Positions 42,641 through 53,262 are shown, counted from the first letter of the stretch. The stretch is 64,000 bases of DNA from Candidatus Thioglobus autotrophicus (GCF_001293165.1 NZ_CP010552.1:434001-498000), one strand, 5' to 3'. Notes: generated from the letters alone by a model not told the origin. Numbers and translations are program-made.

Positions 42641-44047
42641 CTATGCTCGCTCATAGTCATCATCAATACGAATAATATCATCCTCACCTAAATAACTACC
42701 TGTTTGTATTTCAATAATTTCTAACGGTGTGTCTTCAATATTTTCTAGACGATGCACTTTACCAAGAGAAATATAAGTAGACTGATTTTCAATTAGTTGG
42801 AAAGTTTTTTCTCCACAAGTCACTTGAGCCTTGCCTTTTACAACTACCCAGTGTTCTGAACGGTGGTTATGCTTTTGTAGAGACAACTTTTGACCTGGAT
42901 TAACCAGAATTCGCTTCACTTGAAAGCCCTCACCACGATCAATTGAATCATAATAACCCCAAGGCCTAAAGATTTTTCTATGTTGGTCGGACTCTAATCG
43001 GCCACTTTTTTTGATTTTCTCAACGATATTTTTAACATCTTGTGCATGCTCTTTATTAGTTACCAAAACTGCATCTTGTGTATCCACTACAATCAAATCA
43101 GACAATCCTATTACAGACACCAAACGATTAGATGTACTATGAACGTATGTATCGCTTACTTTATCCAAGATAACATCACCTACAACCAAGTTATCATCAT
43201 TATCCTTAACTTGAGAATCCCACAACGCTGTCCAAGACCCTACATCGTTCCAATTAGCATCTAAAATAACCATAGATGCGTTTTTAGTTTTTTCCATTAC
43301 GGCATAGTCAATCGACTGACTTGGGCATTTTAAAAACTCTTGTTCATTCAACCTAATAAAATCCAAGTCATAGAATTCTGTTTGGCATGACTTTTGGCAT
43401 GCACTAAGAATTTCTGGCTCATATTTTTCTAGCTCACTTAAATATACTGATGCTTTAAACATGAACATGCCACTATTCCAAAAATACCCTCCAGAATCAA
43501 CATATTTTTTTGCAGTTTTATAGTCTGGTTTTTCTACAAATTCATCAATATCATAATAATTCTTATTTTTAGAAATGTTAGCTTTAATATAGCCATATCC
43601 TGTTTCAATTTTATTAGGTGCAATACCAAATGTTACCAACTTATTTTGTTCCGCCTGTTTTGTCGCAAGCGCAATTGCTTGATGAAATTTATCCATATCT
43701 TGAATTAAATGATCTGCTGATAATACTAACAAAATAGCGTCTTCACTTTCTTTAATAGACTTAAGTGCAGCTAATGCAATTGCTGGCGCAGTATTCCTAC
43801 CAACAGGTTCCAAAATAATATTTTTAGGCTCCTTATTAATTTTACGAAGCTGCTCAGCTGCCAAAAACCTATGTTCCTCATTGCAAATTATAAGCGGATT
43901 TTCGATAGATTCTGGCAGCCTAAGAACTGCTTCTTGAAATAATGTAGTCTTACCCATTAATTCAATAAACTGCTTAGGATGCAATTTTCTTGACAAAGGC
44001 CAGAGTCTCGTACCACTTCCACCTGAAAGTATGACTGGGATAATCAT
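42641..44047 (-). CDS. manC: Mannose-1-phosphate guanylyltransferase / mannose-6-phosphate isomerase (type II)
   Basis: 468 residues. The GDP-mannose pyrophosphorylase domain is at residues 1-350 (VILSGGSGTRLWPLSRK, LHPKQFIEL, ILEPVGRNTAPAIALAA near 80, FVEKPD near 170). The cupin-like mannose-6-phosphate isomerase domain is at about 355-468 (FRPWGYYDSID, QKLSLQKHNHRSEHWVVV). It makes GDP-mannose from fructose 6-phosphate together with a phosphomannomutase. No manB/algC-like gene and no GDP-mannose dehydratase is in the window, so those steps must be encoded elsewhere. Confidence 0.92.
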   Translation of the reverse strand: MIIPVILSGGSGTRLWPLSRKLHPKQFIELMGKTTLFQEAVLRLPESIENPLIICNEEHRFLAAEQLRKINKEPKNIILEPVGRNTAPAIALAALKSIKESEDAILLVLSADHLIQDMDKFHQAIALATKQAEQNKLVTFGIAPNKIETGYGYIKANISKNKNYYDIDEFVEKPDYKTAKKYVDSGGYFWNSGMFMFKASVYLSELEKYEPEILSACQKSCQTEFYDLDFIRLNEQEFLKCPSQSIDYAVMEKTKNASMVILDANWNDVGSWTALWDSQVKDNDDNLVVGDVILDKVSDTYVHSTSNRLVSVIGLSDLIVVDTQDAVLVTNKEHAQDVKNIVEKIKKSGRLESDQHRKIFRPWGYYDSIDRGEGFQVKRILVNPGQKLSLQKHNHRSEHWVVVKGKAQVTCGEKTFQLIENQSTYISLGKVHRLENIEDTPLEIIEIQTGSYLGEDDIIRIDDDYERA

Positions 44048-44053
44048 ATAAAA

Positions 44054-44668
44054 TTATTTTAATAAGCCAGAAAGGTAAGGATTCATTCTTGGATCGTTAT
44101 ACATTTTAAACTGTCGATATATGCGATAAAACCCTTGCCCCTGTGAACAGCCATCAAGAACCTGATTAAGGCAAAATAGTAAATCATCTCTTTGAATGAT
44201 AAGGCGATTCTGCTTATCTTTTGCCTCTTTCTTTTGTGTTACATCTATATCAGCTCTATTTGCCTGAATACCCATATGCAAAACTTTAAGGCTGACTATT
44301 GAAAGTCGGTCAATAATAGAGCCCGCTGTTTCACTATTAAACCATGCAGACTCTGAAACTTTGACGCCCTTTAATCGATCAAGAATATTTTCATCAATTT
44401 CCTCAATTGCATCATTTCTTTTTTGATTATATCCATCGATATTGCGCTTATTTAAGGCAATATCACTATCACTCACATTAATACGCCTTGCTTTATCTTC
44501 CTCGTCCCATAGCTGGCAGTTGTATTGGTGATTTTTTTCAAGCCAAAACCAGATACTATTTTCTTCATGAGAAACAGGGCTTTTATTTGGCCACAGGTCG
44601 CTTTGATGACAAAGGTCGTGATAATCAGAAACCTTTCTGCCGTCAATATCAATAAATAAATCTTTCAC
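44054..44668 (-). CDS. DUF4254 family protein
   Basis: 204 residues, soluble and alpha-helical. It resembles the DUF4254 family, known only as a companion of LPS glycosyltransferases. Visible features: SIWFWLEKNHQYNCQLWDEE near residue 43, TAGSIIDRLSIVSLKVLHM near 115 and FCLNQVLDGCSQGQGF near 170. It lies 6 bases upstream of manC and 21 bases after a GT4 gene. No enzyme activity can be read from the sequence. Confidence 0.7.
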   Translation of the reverse strand: MKDLFIDIDGRKVSDYHDLCHQSDLWPNKSPVSHEENSIWFWLEKNHQYNCQLWDEEDKARRINVSDSDIALNKRNIDGYNQKRNDAIEEIDENILDRLKGVKVSESAWFNSETAGSIIDRLSIVSLKVLHMGIQANRADIDVTQKKEAKDKQNRLIIQRDDLLFCLNQVLDGCSQGQGFYRIYRQFKMYNDPRMNPYLSGLLK

Positions 44669-44689
44669 AGTAAATACTCCAATATTTTA

Positions 44690-45784
44690 TTAGTGTTGAA
44701 TTAATAGCTTATTATAGATATCAACTATTTTTTTAGACATCAAATCAAGAGAAAATTTTTCATCTATCAGTGGCCCAGTCACATTGATTTTATCATTATC
44801 TATATAATTCGATACCCCTTTTACTAACTCCAAACTAGAATTTACACCAACCAACTGAAAATTATTATTATTTAACAAGTCTTTTGTACTGCCACTACTA
44901 GTTGCAACAACAAATTTTTTCATAAACAAGGCTTGCATAACAGACTGAGGCACCCCTTCCTTAGAGTCTGAACTTAGAACAAAAATATCTATTGCTGACA
45001 ATAATTCAGGAACATGCTCTATATATCCAAGCATAACAACATTATTAGACAAATTGTAATCTAAAATTAACTTATTAATTTTTTCTTTACCTGGTCCATC
45101 ACCAGCAATCAAAAACTTTAATTTCTTATCTGGATATTTATTTATCAATTGTTTGGCCATTTCAATAAATAAATCATGCCTCTTAAATTGCCTTAATACT
45201 GCAACAATACCTATTATAATCTCAGATTTTTTCAGATGAAATTGTTCACGACACTTACTCCTGTTATACTTTTTTGGGTAAAAAAGATTAGTGTCAATTC
45301 CAGTTGGAATAGACTCGATCAATTCTGGCTTGATGCGATTGTATTTAATCATATCAGTCTTTACACTTTCTCCAGTTGTAAAAATATAATCAGCCAATTC
45401 ATTTATAAAATTAGTACGTGAAGATCGGATACGATTAGAAAGATGCCTAGTTCGTATAAATTTAACACCTGATGATTTTGCTGCTAAGCCGCCAACCCAA
45501 GTATCTTTACCGCTATGAGTATTAACAATATTGATACCATACTCTTTAACAATTTTTCTAATTTTAAACAAAGTTTTGAGATCAGCATTACCTTTAAAAG
45601 GCATAGAAAAAACTTTAATATTATGTTCAATAGCTTTGTGTTTAATCATAGCATGCTCTCTGCATGCAAGGAAAACATCAACACCTAATTTTCGAACAGC
45701 GATCATTTCATTGATTATGCGAATTTCTTGGCCACCCCAGCCATCTGACCATTCAGTATGTAAGACTTTAACTGTTTTTTTCAC
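44690..45784 (-). CDS. Family 4 glycosyltransferase
   Basis: 364 residues. VLHTEWSDGWGGQEIRIIN at the start, the IGIVAVLRQFKRHDLFIEMA donor-domain opening near residue 195, FLIAGDGPGKEKINKLI near 225 and VLSSDSKEGVPQSVMQALF (E-x7-Q variant) near 275 place it in GT4. Such GWGGQE starts are seen in LPS core transferases. It overlaps the WaaQ-like GT9 gene by 17 bases. Acceptor unknown. Confidence 0.82.
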   Translation of the reverse strand: MKKTVKVLHTEWSDGWGGQEIRIINEMIAVRKLGVDVFLACREHAMIKHKAIEHNIKVFSMPFKGNADLKTLFKIRKIVKEYGINIVNTHSGKDTWVGGLAAKSSGVKFIRTRHLSNRIRSSRTNFINELADYIFTTGESVKTDMIKYNRIKPELIESIPTGIDTNLFYPKKYNRSKCREQFHLKKSEIIIGIVAVLRQFKRHDLFIEMAKQLINKYPDKKLKFLIAGDGPGKEKINKLILDYNLSNNVVMLGYIEHVPELLSAIDIFVLSSDSKEGVPQSVMQALFMKKFVVATSSGSTKDLLNNNNFQLVGVNSSLELVKGVSNYIDNDKINVTGPLIDEKFSLDLMSKKIVDIYNKLLIQH

Positions 45785-46850
45785 CCATCATCTCCTGAAT
45801 ATTTTCCTTAATTATATCGACATCTAAATTCATTAAACAGTCGCTAACTTTAGTACCATTACATCCATCCTTTCCACAAGGCTGACACTTTCTACTTTCA
45901 GAAAAAACCCTGTGCTTACCCATTATCTGAAAGCCATTATTTTGAGTGTAAGAAGATTGTGTCATATTATTATCCCAAGGGCCCCAATGATTGGCACCGC
46001 TTGGACCAAAAAAAGCTAACACAGGTGTATTATTGGCAGCACTAATATGCATGATTGCAGTATCGACACCAATAAATAATTTGGCTTTCTTATTGAGCGC
46101 TGCTGTTTGCTTTAAGGATAATTCGCCAGACAGATTAATCGGATTAGATTTGCATAGTTTTACAATATTATGAACCTTACCCAACTCAACTTTGTCAGGA
46201 GCAGCAGTAATAACCACTTTAGTACTTAGCTCCATTTCACAAAAATCAATAATTTTTGCCATTATTTGGTCTGCGATACATTTAAATAGCCAGCGTGATA
46301 CTGGATGTATATGTACAAATTTCTTAATGTTATTTAATTTTATGTCTACTATATCTTTATCACTGTCACTCCAAAAAATATGAACTTTTTTATTAACTAT
46401 AGGGATATTAAGTACTTTTAATGGATCCAGGTTAGCTTCAAGTGTATGTCTAAACATTTGCTTTGGTAAATGGTAAGTATATGCTTTTCTAGATAGCCAG
46501 CCTTTTTTTTTATATCCAATACGTATTTTTGCTCCACTAAACCATGAAATATAACTACCTCGGTCGCCTTCGGTTAAATTTACCACAACATCATATTTTC
46601 TCTGTCTAAAAGAAAGATAAAAATTAATCTCACTAAATATTCTTTGAATTAAAGAAAGTGATTTTATTGAAGCCCTATCATAAGTAACTATATTATGTAT
46701 ATTATGATTTAAAGTAAGCATATCCTCCGAACCTTTGTTTATAGCAACATCTATTTCAATATTAGCATTGTTTAGTTTTAAATTTGAAATAAGTGGCTCC
46801 ACCAGTAACACATCACCAATATTTCTAAATTTAAGAATTAAAATTTTCAT
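45768..46850 (-). CDS. waaQ: Heptosyltransferase III-like protein (WaaQ type, GT9)
   Basis: 360 residues. It begins ILILKFRNIGDVLLVEPLI as WaaQ does, has NLTEGDRGSYISWFSGA near residue 112, the HIHPVSRWLFKCI site near 190 and FIGVDTAIMHISAANNTPV near 268. The tail SRKCQPCGKDGCNGTKVSDC is the WaaQ-type cysteine motif. WaaQ adds a branching heptose III to heptose II. It overlaps neighbours by 17 bases and 4 bases. Which of the several GT9 genes is the true WaaQ is not certain. Confidence 0.75.
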   Translation of the reverse strand: MKILILKFRNIGDVLLVEPLISNLKLNNANIEIDVAINKGSEDMLTLNHNIHNIVTYDRASIKSLSLIQRIFSEINFYLSFRQRKYDVVVNLTEGDRGSYISWFSGAKIRIGYKKKGWLSRKAYTYHLPKQMFRHTLEANLDPLKVLNIPIVNKKVHIFWSDSDKDIVDIKLNNIKKFVHIHPVSRWLFKCIADQIMAKIIDFCEMELSTKVVITAAPDKVELGKVHNIVKLCKSNPINLSGELSLKQTAALNKKAKLFIGVDTAIMHISAANNTPVLAFFGPSGANHWGPWDNNMTQSSYTQNNGFQIMGKHRVFSESRKCQPCGKDGCNGTKVSDCLMNLDVDIIKENIQEMMGEKNS

Positions 46851-47548
46851 TTAAAATACTTCCAAAAGGTATACTTCGCATACACCTTAGAAATAATAAA
46901 GCCACGCCAACCTTCAATAAAGCCTAGTCTAAAGAAGTAAATGTTTATAAAAGTCCATATAGGTGAAATAAATGCCTTAATTAAATTCTTATTTTTTCGA
47001 CTTAATGTGGCATATTTTCTTTGCTTGTTGGTAAATTCACTAACCGTATCAAATGCTAAATGAAGCATATGATTTTTTAATTTTTCAGTCGTGCCTTTAA
47101 TGTTCACACTTTCGTGCACAGTGTCGTTGCTAAACTTGCCTTTTTGCCTGTTAAAAAGACGAATACTATAATCTGGATATAGGCCACAGTGATGGATATA
47201 TTTTCCAAAAAATTTATTCAATCTAGCAACATAATAACCATCTGACAAGGGATTCTGCAGTGTGGTTAAAATTTCTGCCTGAAGCTTAGAGGTAATTCTC
47301 TCATCAGCATCTAGAACAAATACCCAGTCATTGCTTGCCAATCCTACGGCTTTGTTTTTTTGCATGCCATATCCAAGCCAATCCTGATGCAATACCTTAG
47401 CCCCAAGCTCTTCTGAGATTGTGCAAGTATTATCTATTGAACCACTATCTAAAACCAGCACCTCGTTAGCAAATGAGGCTGATTTCAACGCATCTGCAAT
47501 AAAACTTTCTTCATTTTTAGTAATAACCACAATACTCAATTTATTCAT
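46847..47548 (-). CDS. Family 2 glycosyltransferase, WaaE/KdtX type
   Basis: Start taken as ATG 47548 (233 residues), giving the usual KLSIVVITKNEESFIADAL opening; the longer frame from 47572 overlaps rmlD by 32 bases. ANEVLVLDSGSIDNTCTI near residue 28, WVFVLDADERITS near 77 and YIHHCGLYPDYSIRLF near 112 match WaaE/KdtX beta-glucosyltransferases, like the gene at 32006. A C-terminal hydrophobic stretch (FINIYFFRLGFIEGWRGFI) may touch the membrane. Confidence 0.82.
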   Translation of the reverse strand: MNKLSIVVITKNEESFIADALKSASFANEVLVLDSGSIDNTCTISEELGAKVLHQDWLGYGMQKNKAVGLASNDWVFVLDADERITSKLQAEILTTLQNPLSDGYYVARLNKFFGKYIHHCGLYPDYSIRLFNRQKGKFSNDTVHESVNIKGTTEKLKNHMLHLAFDTVSEFTNKQRKYATLSRKNKNLIKAFISPIWTFINIYFFRLGFIEGWRGFIISKVYAKYTFWKYFK

Positions 47549-48416
47549 TTTCAATTGCGTCCAAACATGCATGTAAAGAATCGAGCCAAAACGGTACTGC
47601 TATCTTAAACTGTCTTTGAATCTTATGATGATCTAATACGCTATATTTAGGTCTTTGCACCTTACTACCCCACTCTTTCTCTTTTATTGGAACAGTCTTG
47701 CAACTTATCTTTTTATACTCAAATATACTTTTTGCAAAATCATACCAACTACATGAGCCCTTGACAGAATAATGATAAATTTCTGAATTAAAATTCATTT
47801 TAATTTTCTTACTTAAAATAATATGTAATAACACTTTAGCGACATCTACAGTATATGTGGGGGAGCCAATTTGATCACTTATTACCTTGACACCCTTTCC
47901 TTCTTTGCCAATTCTAAGCATTGTATTGACAAAGTTATTATCATACTCAGAATAAAGCCAACTAACCCTTATGATTATTGCATTTACTGGCATAATTTCT
48001 TTTATAGCTTGTTCTCCAGATAACTTACTCTTACCATAAACATTGATAGGGTTAGGAATGTCTGTTTCTATATAAGGCCTTTTACTTGTTCCATCAAACA
48101 CATAATCAGTTGACAAATGAATTAGTTTAATTTGCTTCTTTCGTGCAATTGTCGCTAATTGTTTAACTGCATAATAATTAACTTTCTTTGTTAAATCTAA
48201 GTCTTCTTCAGCTTTATCTACTTGGGTATAAGCAGCACAATTAACAATGACATCAAAACTATTGTTATTAAAGTAACTATCAATACTATCATTATCACTT
48301 AAATCTAACTCTTGCCTGCCAGTAAAAAAAAACTTATGCTTTTGCTTGGTTTGATTAACAACTTTATTAATAGACTTACCTAATTGCCCATTCTTACCAG
48401 TAACTAATATTCTCAT
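47541..48416 (-). CDS. rmlD: dTDP-4-dehydrorhamnose reductase
   Basis: 291 residues. ILVTGKNGQLGKSINKVV at the N-terminus, AAYTQVDKAEEDLDLTKKVN near residue 62, STDYVFDGTSKRPY near 103 and VYGKSKLSGEQA (YxxxK) near 128 are RmlD signatures. It makes dTDP-L-rhamnose, the last step of the pathway. It ends the rmlB-rmlA-rmlC-rmlD block; this order differs from the common rmlBDAC. Its stop overlaps the next ATG by 8 bases. Confidence 0.92.
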   Translation of the reverse strand: MRILVTGKNGQLGKSINKVVNQTKQKHKFFFTGRQELDLSDNDSIDSYFNNNSFDVIVNCAAYTQVDKAEEDLDLTKKVNYYAVKQLATIARKKQIKLIHLSTDYVFDGTSKRPYIETDIPNPINVYGKSKLSGEQAIKEIMPVNAIIIRVSWLYSEYDNNFVNTMLRIGKEGKGVKVISDQIGSPTYTVDVAKVLLHIILSKKIKMNFNSEIYHYSVKGSCSWYDFAKSIFEYKKISCKTVPIKEKEWGSKVQRPKYSVLDHHKIQRQFKIAVPFWLDSLHACLDAIENE

Positions 48417-48425
48417 GGTTGTTAG

Positions 48426-48980
48426 CTATTTAAACAACTCTTTAGTATTTACTAAAGTTGGATGGACTTTATCCTTATCTGATAACTGCAAAAATTCGAG
48501 TGGCAATCGCCAATCAATGGCTAGATCACTATCATTAAAAGCAATTCCTTGATCATGCTCTGGTGCATAGTAATTATCCACCTTATAAGTAAACGTAGCG
48601 CTATCGCTTAGTACAACAAATCCATGGGCAAAGCCATGCGGCACAAATAATTGATGTTTGTTTTTTGAAGTGAGCTCTACAGCGACATGCTGGCCAAAAG
48701 TAGAGCTAGATTCTCTAATATCAACCACTACGTCCAGCACACTACCCTTGATAACCCTAACTAGCTTCGCTTGAGCGCAAGGTGGCAGCTGATAATGAAG
48801 TCCTCTTAATACGCCTTTAGTTGATTTGGATTCATTGTCTTGAATAAAGTTAACTTTGTAGCCTAGAACTTTTTCAAATAAATCTTGCCTAAAGGTTTCT
48901 ACAAAATAACCCCGATCATCGCCGTGCACAGTTGGCTTAATAAGTATTACCTCAGGGATTGATTGAGGTGTGAATTTCAA
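48426..48980 (-). CDS. rmlC: dTDP-4-dehydrorhamnose 3,5-epimerase
   Basis: 184 residues, a cupin-fold epimerase of the usual length. [16 protein letters not shown] near residue 20, [12 protein letters not shown] (catalytic His) near 57, [12 protein letters not shown] near 83 and [16 protein letters not shown] near 112 are family motifs. It inverts C3 and C5 of the 4-keto sugar. It overlaps rmlA by 4 bases, as expected for a coupled operon. Confidence 0.93.
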   Translation of the reverse strand: MKFTPQSIPEVILIKPTVHGDDRGYFVETFRQDLFEKVLGYKVNFIQDNESKSTKGVLRGLHYQLPPCAQAKLVRVIKGSVLDVVVDIRESSSTFGQHVAVELTSKNKHQLFVPHGFAHGFVVLSDSATFTYKVDNYYAPEHDQGIAFNDSDLAIDWRLPLEFLQLSDKDKVHPTLVNTKELFK

Positions 48981-49858
48981 ACGACCTCCTTTGCACGTCT
49001 AAGTAAGTATTGTCCGTATTGATTTTTGTCTAAAGGCTGCGCTAGTTTTATAAGTTGCTCTTTATTAATATAACCTTGCTCAAAGGCTATTTCTTCAATA
49101 CAAGCTACTTTTAGTCCTTGTCTTTTTTCAATGGTTTCAATAAAAGTTGAAGCTTCAAGTAGACTTTCATGGGTGCCAGTATCTAACCAGGCATAGCCTC
49201 TACCCATCAGTTCGACCGTTAAGCGCTCTTCACTTAAATACATTTGATTAACGGTAGTAATCTCTAGCTCACCTCTGTCAGATGGTATAACTTCAACAGC
49301 TTTTTTAACCACATCATTTGGATAGAAGTATAAACCTGTAACTGCATAGTTGCCTTTAGGGTTGATAGGCTTCTCTTCAATACTAAGCGCTTTGCCAGTG
49401 CTATCAAAATCAACCACCCCATAACGCTCAGGATCGTTCACGTGATAACCAAATACAGTCGCCATGCTTTTATCTTTTGCATTTGATACGGCATTAGCCA
49501 GAATACCAGTCATGCCGTGGCCGTAGTAGATGTTGTCACCCAAAATTAAACAAACATCGTCATTGCCAATAAAATCCTTACCTAAGGTAAATGCCTGAGC
49601 TAGGCCATCAGGAGACGGTTGTACAATATACTCAAATTTCATACCAATATCAGATCCATCACCAAGAAGCTGCTCAAATCTTGGTAGATCTTCAGGAGTT
49701 GAAATAACAAGTACCTCTTGAATGCTAGAAAGCATTAAAATCGATAATGGATAATAAATCATCGGTTTATCGTAGATTGGCATTAGCTGTTTTGACACAG
49801 CCTTAGTAAGGGGATAGAGGCGTGTACCTGAGCCACCTGCTAGAATTATTCCTTTCAT
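48977..49858 (-). CDS. rmlA: Glucose-1-phosphate thymidylyltransferase
   Basis: 293 residues. [19 protein letters not shown] at residues 3-21, [16 protein letters not shown] next, ILGDNIYYG (metal-binding Asp) near 107 and the late [15 protein letters not shown] near 222 are full RmlA signatures. It makes dTDP-glucose from glucose 1-phosphate and dTTP and is normally feedback-inhibited by dTDP-rhamnose. It overlaps rmlB by 4 bases. Confidence 0.94.
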   Translation of the reverse strand: MKGIILAGGSGTRLYPLTKAVSKQLMPIYDKPMIYYPLSILMLSSIQEVLVISTPEDLPRFEQLLGDGSDIGMKFEYIVQPSPDGLAQAFTLGKDFIGNDDVCLILGDNIYYGHGMTGILANAVSNAKDKSMATVFGYHVNDPERYGVVDFDSTGKALSIEEKPINPKGNYAVTGLYFYPNDVVKKAVEVIPSDRGELEITTVNQMYLSEERLTVELMGRGYAWLDTGTHESLLEASTFIETIEKRQGLKVACIEEIAFEQGYINKEQLIKLAQPLDKNQYGQYLLRRAKEVV

Positions 49859-50922
49859 GTTTTGATCACTCCCAACCTTTCCCCTTGATAGCTTCCATCC
49901 TTAACTCGATCACACCAAACAGTATTTTCTAAATACCACTGCACAGTTTTTCTAATGCCTGTTGCAAATGTTTCATCAGGCGTCCAATTTAATTCATTAG
50001 CAATTTTGGTGGCATCAATTGCATATCTTACATCGTGTCCTGCTCTATCACCGACATAGATAATAAGTTGTTCGTATTTAGTAATACCATTAAGCTTACT
50101 TGGCACTAGCTCATCTAAAATACTACAAACAGTTTCTACAACCTCAATATTTTGAAGTTCATTGTGTCCACCAATATTGTATGTCTCGCTAATTTTACCT
50201 GTAAGCGCTACATGTAGCAGTGCTCTTGCATGGTCGTCAACATAGAGCCAATCGCGTATTTGTTTACCGTTGCCATAGATTGGCAAACCTTTACCTTCTA
50301 GCGCATTAAGAATAATGAGCGGAATAAGTTTCTCAGGAAATTGATAAGGGCCGTAATTGTTAGAACAATTGGTAATCAATGTTGGGAATTTAAAAGTGCG
50401 TTGCCATGCGCGTACTAAATGATCAGAGCTTGCTTTTGCAGCAGAGTAAGGTGAGCTTGGTGCATAAGATGTCTCTTCAGTAAATAAATCATCTGTACCT
50501 TCTAAATCACCATAGACCTCGTCAGTGGATACATGGTGAAATCTAAAATATTTTTTTTTATTGCCTTCTAAGTTATTCCAATAATCCCTAGCTTCTTCGA
50601 GTAATACGTAGGTTCCAACAATATTAGTTTGAATAAACTCACCAGGGCCATCAATTGATCGGTCAACATGTGACTCTGCTGCAAGATGCATAACAATATC
50701 AGGCTGATGTTTGCTAAATACACGTCTTATTTCAGCAGCGTCACAAATATCTACTTGTTCAAATGCATATCTTGGATCATTTTCAATAGAGACTAAAGAC
50801 TCTAAATTTCCTGCATAAGTAAGCTTGTCAACATTAACAACACTATGGTTAGTATTGTTAATAATGTGACGAATTACCGCAGAACCAATAAATCCTGCGC
50901 CGCCGGTGATTAGTAGTTTCAT
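49855..50922 (-). CDS. rmlB: dTDP-glucose 4,6-dehydratase
   Basis: 355 residues. [17 protein letters not shown] is at the N-terminus and [14 protein letters not shown] lies near residue 83. The catalytic STDEVYGDL lies near 132 and [14 protein letters not shown] (YxxxK) near 167; [18 protein letters not shown] follows. It makes dTDP-4-keto-6-deoxyglucose. It overlaps the upstream TviC-type epimerase gene by 4 bases, so rhamnose and uronate precursor genes appear to be co-transcribed. Confidence 0.94.
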   Translation of the reverse strand: MKLLITGGAGFIGSAVIRHIINNTNHSVVNVDKLTYAGNLESLVSIENDPRYAFEQVDICDAAEIRRVFSKHQPDIVMHLAAESHVDRSIDGPGEFIQTNIVGTYVLLEEARDYWNNLEGNKKKYFRFHHVSTDEVYGDLEGTDDLFTEETSYAPSSPYSAAKASSDHLVRAWQRTFKFPTLITNCSNNYGPYQFPEKLIPLIILNALEGKGLPIYGNGKQIRDWLYVDDHARALLHVALTGKISETYNIGGHNELQNIEVVETVCSILDELVPSKLNGITKYEQLIIYVGDRAGHDVRYAIDATKIANELNWTPDETFATGIRKTVQWYLENTVWCDRVKDGSYQGERLGVIKT

Positions 50923-51962
50923 TGCGATAAGCTATCCACATACCAATCCATCGCTTCATCCATTCCTTCGGATATCATATATTTTGGCTGATAATCTAAT
51001 AATGCTTGTGCTTTGTCTATATTAGCCTGAGAATGCCTAACATCCCCCGCTCTAAAGTCTCTATAAATTGGCTCTTTATTTTTTAGCCCCTCTATTCGCT
51101 GAATAAGTCTTTCTTCTATCATTTGATAAAGCTTATTAAGACTTATTCTGTCATTCAGAGCTACGTTGTATACTTGGTCAGTAGCCTTATTATTATCAGT
51201 AGTTGCTGCCAATAAATTCATTTGCACCGTATTATCAATATAACAAAAATCTCTACTGGTTTCTCCGTCGCCATTGATAAACACATCTTCCTTATTTAAG
51301 ATAGCTGCTACCCATTTTGGTATAACGGCTGCATAAGCACCATTAGGATCTTGCCTTTTACCAAAGATATTGAAGTATCTAAGGCCAATAGTCTTAAAAC
51401 CATATGTTTTTGCAAAGACTTGAGCGTAAAGCTCATTAACTAATTTAGTGACTGCATAAGGACTCAAAGGATTGCCAATTTTATCTTCCACTTTTGGCAG
51501 ATCCGGATGATCACCATAGGTGGAGCTTGACGCTGCATAGACAAAACGCTTTACTTTTGCATCTTTGCTGGCAACTAGCATATTTAAAAAGCCGTCAATG
51601 TTTGCTCTGTTGGTGTTAATCGGATCTTCGATTGACCTGGGGACTGATCCTAAAGCCGCTTGATGCAACACATAATCAACGCCAATACAGGATTTTTTGC
51701 AATTTTCTAATTCTCTAATATCACCATTGATAAAGTTAAAATTACTGTTTAAGTTTTTACCAGTAGTCTTATTAGCATCTTCAATGGCTTGATCGATATT
51801 GTGCTGATGACCAGTGTCAAAGTTATCTAACCCTACTACTTTTTGATTAAGGATAAGTAGTTTCTCTAAAAGATTGGAGCCAATAAAGCCAGCAACGCCA
51901 GTAATTAGCCAAGTACTTTGGTTGTCTTTTAAGTGTTTTTGTAATTCTTCATATTTAGTCAT
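50919..51962 (-). CDS. tviC: UDP-N-acetylglucosamine 4-epimerase (WbpP/TviC type)
   Basis: 347 residues. [19 protein letters not shown] near residue 18, the [15 protein letters not shown] loop near 44, [13 protein letters not shown] near 103, and [15 protein letters not shown] (YxxxK) near 166 match the WbpP/TviC group, which interconverts UDP-GlcNAc and UDP-GalNAc or their uronic acids. It pairs with the TviB-type dehydrogenase just upstream. The start codon lies in the second copy of a 26-bp tandem duplication (51951-52002), so a duplicated start signal precedes it. Confidence 0.88.
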   Translation of the reverse strand: MTKYEELQKHLKDNQSTWLITGVAGFIGSNLLEKLLILNQKVVGLDNFDTGHQHNIDQAIEDANKTTGKNLNSNFNFINGDIRELENCKKSCIGVDYVLHQAALGSVPRSIEDPINTNRANIDGFLNMLVASKDAKVKRFVYAASSSTYGDHPDLPKVEDKIGNPLSPYAVTKLVNELYAQVFAKTYGFKTIGLRYFNIFGKRQDPNGAYAAVIPKWVAAILNKEDVFINGDGETSRDFCYIDNTVQMNLLAATTDNNKATDQVYNVALNDRISLNKLYQMIEERLIQRIEGLKNKEPIYRDFRAGDVRHSQANIDKAQALLDYQPKYMISEGMDEAMDWYVDSLSQ

Positions 51963-52002
51963 TTATAGTCTTCCATATATTTAGTCATTTATAGTCTTCC
52001 AT
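51951..52002. repeat. 26-bp perfect tandem duplication covering a stop/start junction
   Basis: Positions 51951-51976 and 51977-52002 are identical. The unit carries the end of tviB (GGAAGACTATAA) and the start of tviC (ATGACTAAATAT). The upstream copy therefore creates a 9-codon mini-cistron (51988-51959, peptide MTKYMEDYK) whose TGA overlaps the true tviC ATG as ATGA. The original junction would have been TAAATG, and is now spread over 26 more bases. Confidence 0.9.
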
Positions 52003-53257
52003 CCACTTCATTAGCATCTAGCAAGTATTTAATATCATAAAGCACATGATTACCCTTACCAAAGGCTTTTATTTGCTCTAATGATAACTCTTTAAATTCA
52101 TCATGTGCAACTGCCAACAATATTGCATCATATTTACCCTCTACCGGTTGATCGATTGGCTTAATACCATATTCATGTACAGCTTCATCCTTATCAGCCC
52201 ATGGATCATACACATCCACATTGCAATTAAACCCTTCGAACTCTTCAACTAAATCTACTACACGAGTATTACGAAGATCGGGGCAGTTTTCTTTAAAGGT
52301 TAAACCCATAATTAGAATATTTGCATCTACAATATGGATGCGCTTTTTAGTCATAAGTTTTGATACTTGATCAGCAACATAAGAGCCCATATTGTCATTT
52401 AGTCTACGACCTGCAAGAATCATCTCTGGATTGTAACCCACTTCAATAGCCTTGTGGGTTAGGTAGTATGGATCGACACCGATACAGTGCCCTCCAACTA
52501 AGCCTGGGCGAAATGGCAAAAAGTTCCACTTTGTGCCTGCGGCCTCTAGAACTGCTTCAGTATCAATGTCTAATTTGTTAAAGATAAGCGCTAATTCATT
52601 AATAAGAGCAATATTCACATCACGCTGGGTGTTTTCAATCACCTTGGCGGCTTCTGCTACTTTGATGCTGCTAGCTTTATGTGTGCCCGCAATAATGATC
52701 TCTTGGTACAGTTCATCAACTTGAATGGCGATTTCAGGTGTAGAGCCTGCGGTAACTTTTTTAATAGTGGTCACCCTATGCTCTTTATCTCCCGGATTGA
52801 TACGTTCTGGTGAATAACCGCAGTAGAAATCTTGATTAAATTTTAAGCCTGATTGTTTTTCAAGTATTGGCACGCAAATTTCCTCAGTGGCACCTGGATA
52901 AACGGTTGATTCGTAAATTACAATGTCGCCTATTTTAAGGATTTTACCTACTGATTCACTAGATTTCTCTAAAGGAGTTAGATCAGGTCTTTTGTGTTTG
53001 TCAATTGGTGTGGGCACAGTAACAATGTAAATACCGAAATCTTTAATATCATCAAGATTGCTTGTGTAACTAAGCTGATCTGCTTCTTTAAGCTCTTGTG
53101 CTGTTGTCTCAAGAGTTACATCTATGCCATCTTTAAGCTCGTTAATTCTATTTTGATTAATATCAAAACCAATAACTTTACGTTTTTTGCCAAATTCTAC
53201 TGCAAGTGGCAGCCCTACGTACCCAAGACCTATTAGCGCTATTTTTTTATTATTCAT
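51989..53257 (-). CDS. tviB: UDP-N-acetylhexosamine 6-dehydrogenase (WbpO/TviB type)
   Basis: 422 residues. [19 protein letters not shown] at the N-terminus (NAD site), [17 protein letters not shown] near residue 84, [13 protein letters not shown] near 152, and [17 protein letters not shown] near 260 with the catalytic cysteine are the UDP-sugar dehydrogenase signatures of the TviB/WbpO group. It oxidises UDP-GlcNAc or UDP-GalNAc to the uronic acid in two NAD-dependent steps. Linked to tviC, it suggests a GalNAcA-type residue in the glycan. Confidence 0.88.
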   Translation of the reverse strand: MNNKKIALIGLGYVGLPLAVEFGKKRKVIGFDINQNRINELKDGIDVTLETTAQELKEADQLSYTSNLDDIKDFGIYIVTVPTPIDKHKRPDLTPLEKSSESVGKILKIGDIVIYESTVYPGATEEICVPILEKQSGLKFNQDFYCGYSPERINPGDKEHRVTTIKKVTAGSTPEIAIQVDELYQEIIIAGTHKASSIKVAEAAKVIENTQRDVNIALINELALIFNKLDIDTEAVLEAAGTKWNFLPFRPGLVGGHCIGVDPYYLTHKAIEVGYNPEMILAGRRLNDNMGSYVADQVSKLMTKKRIHIVDANILIMGLTFKENCPDLRNTRVVDLVEEFEGFNCNVDVYDPWADKDEAVHEYGIKPIDQPVEGKYDAILLAVAHDEFKELSLEQIKAFGKGNHVLYDIKYLLDANEVDGRL

Positions 53258-53262
53258 GCTTC

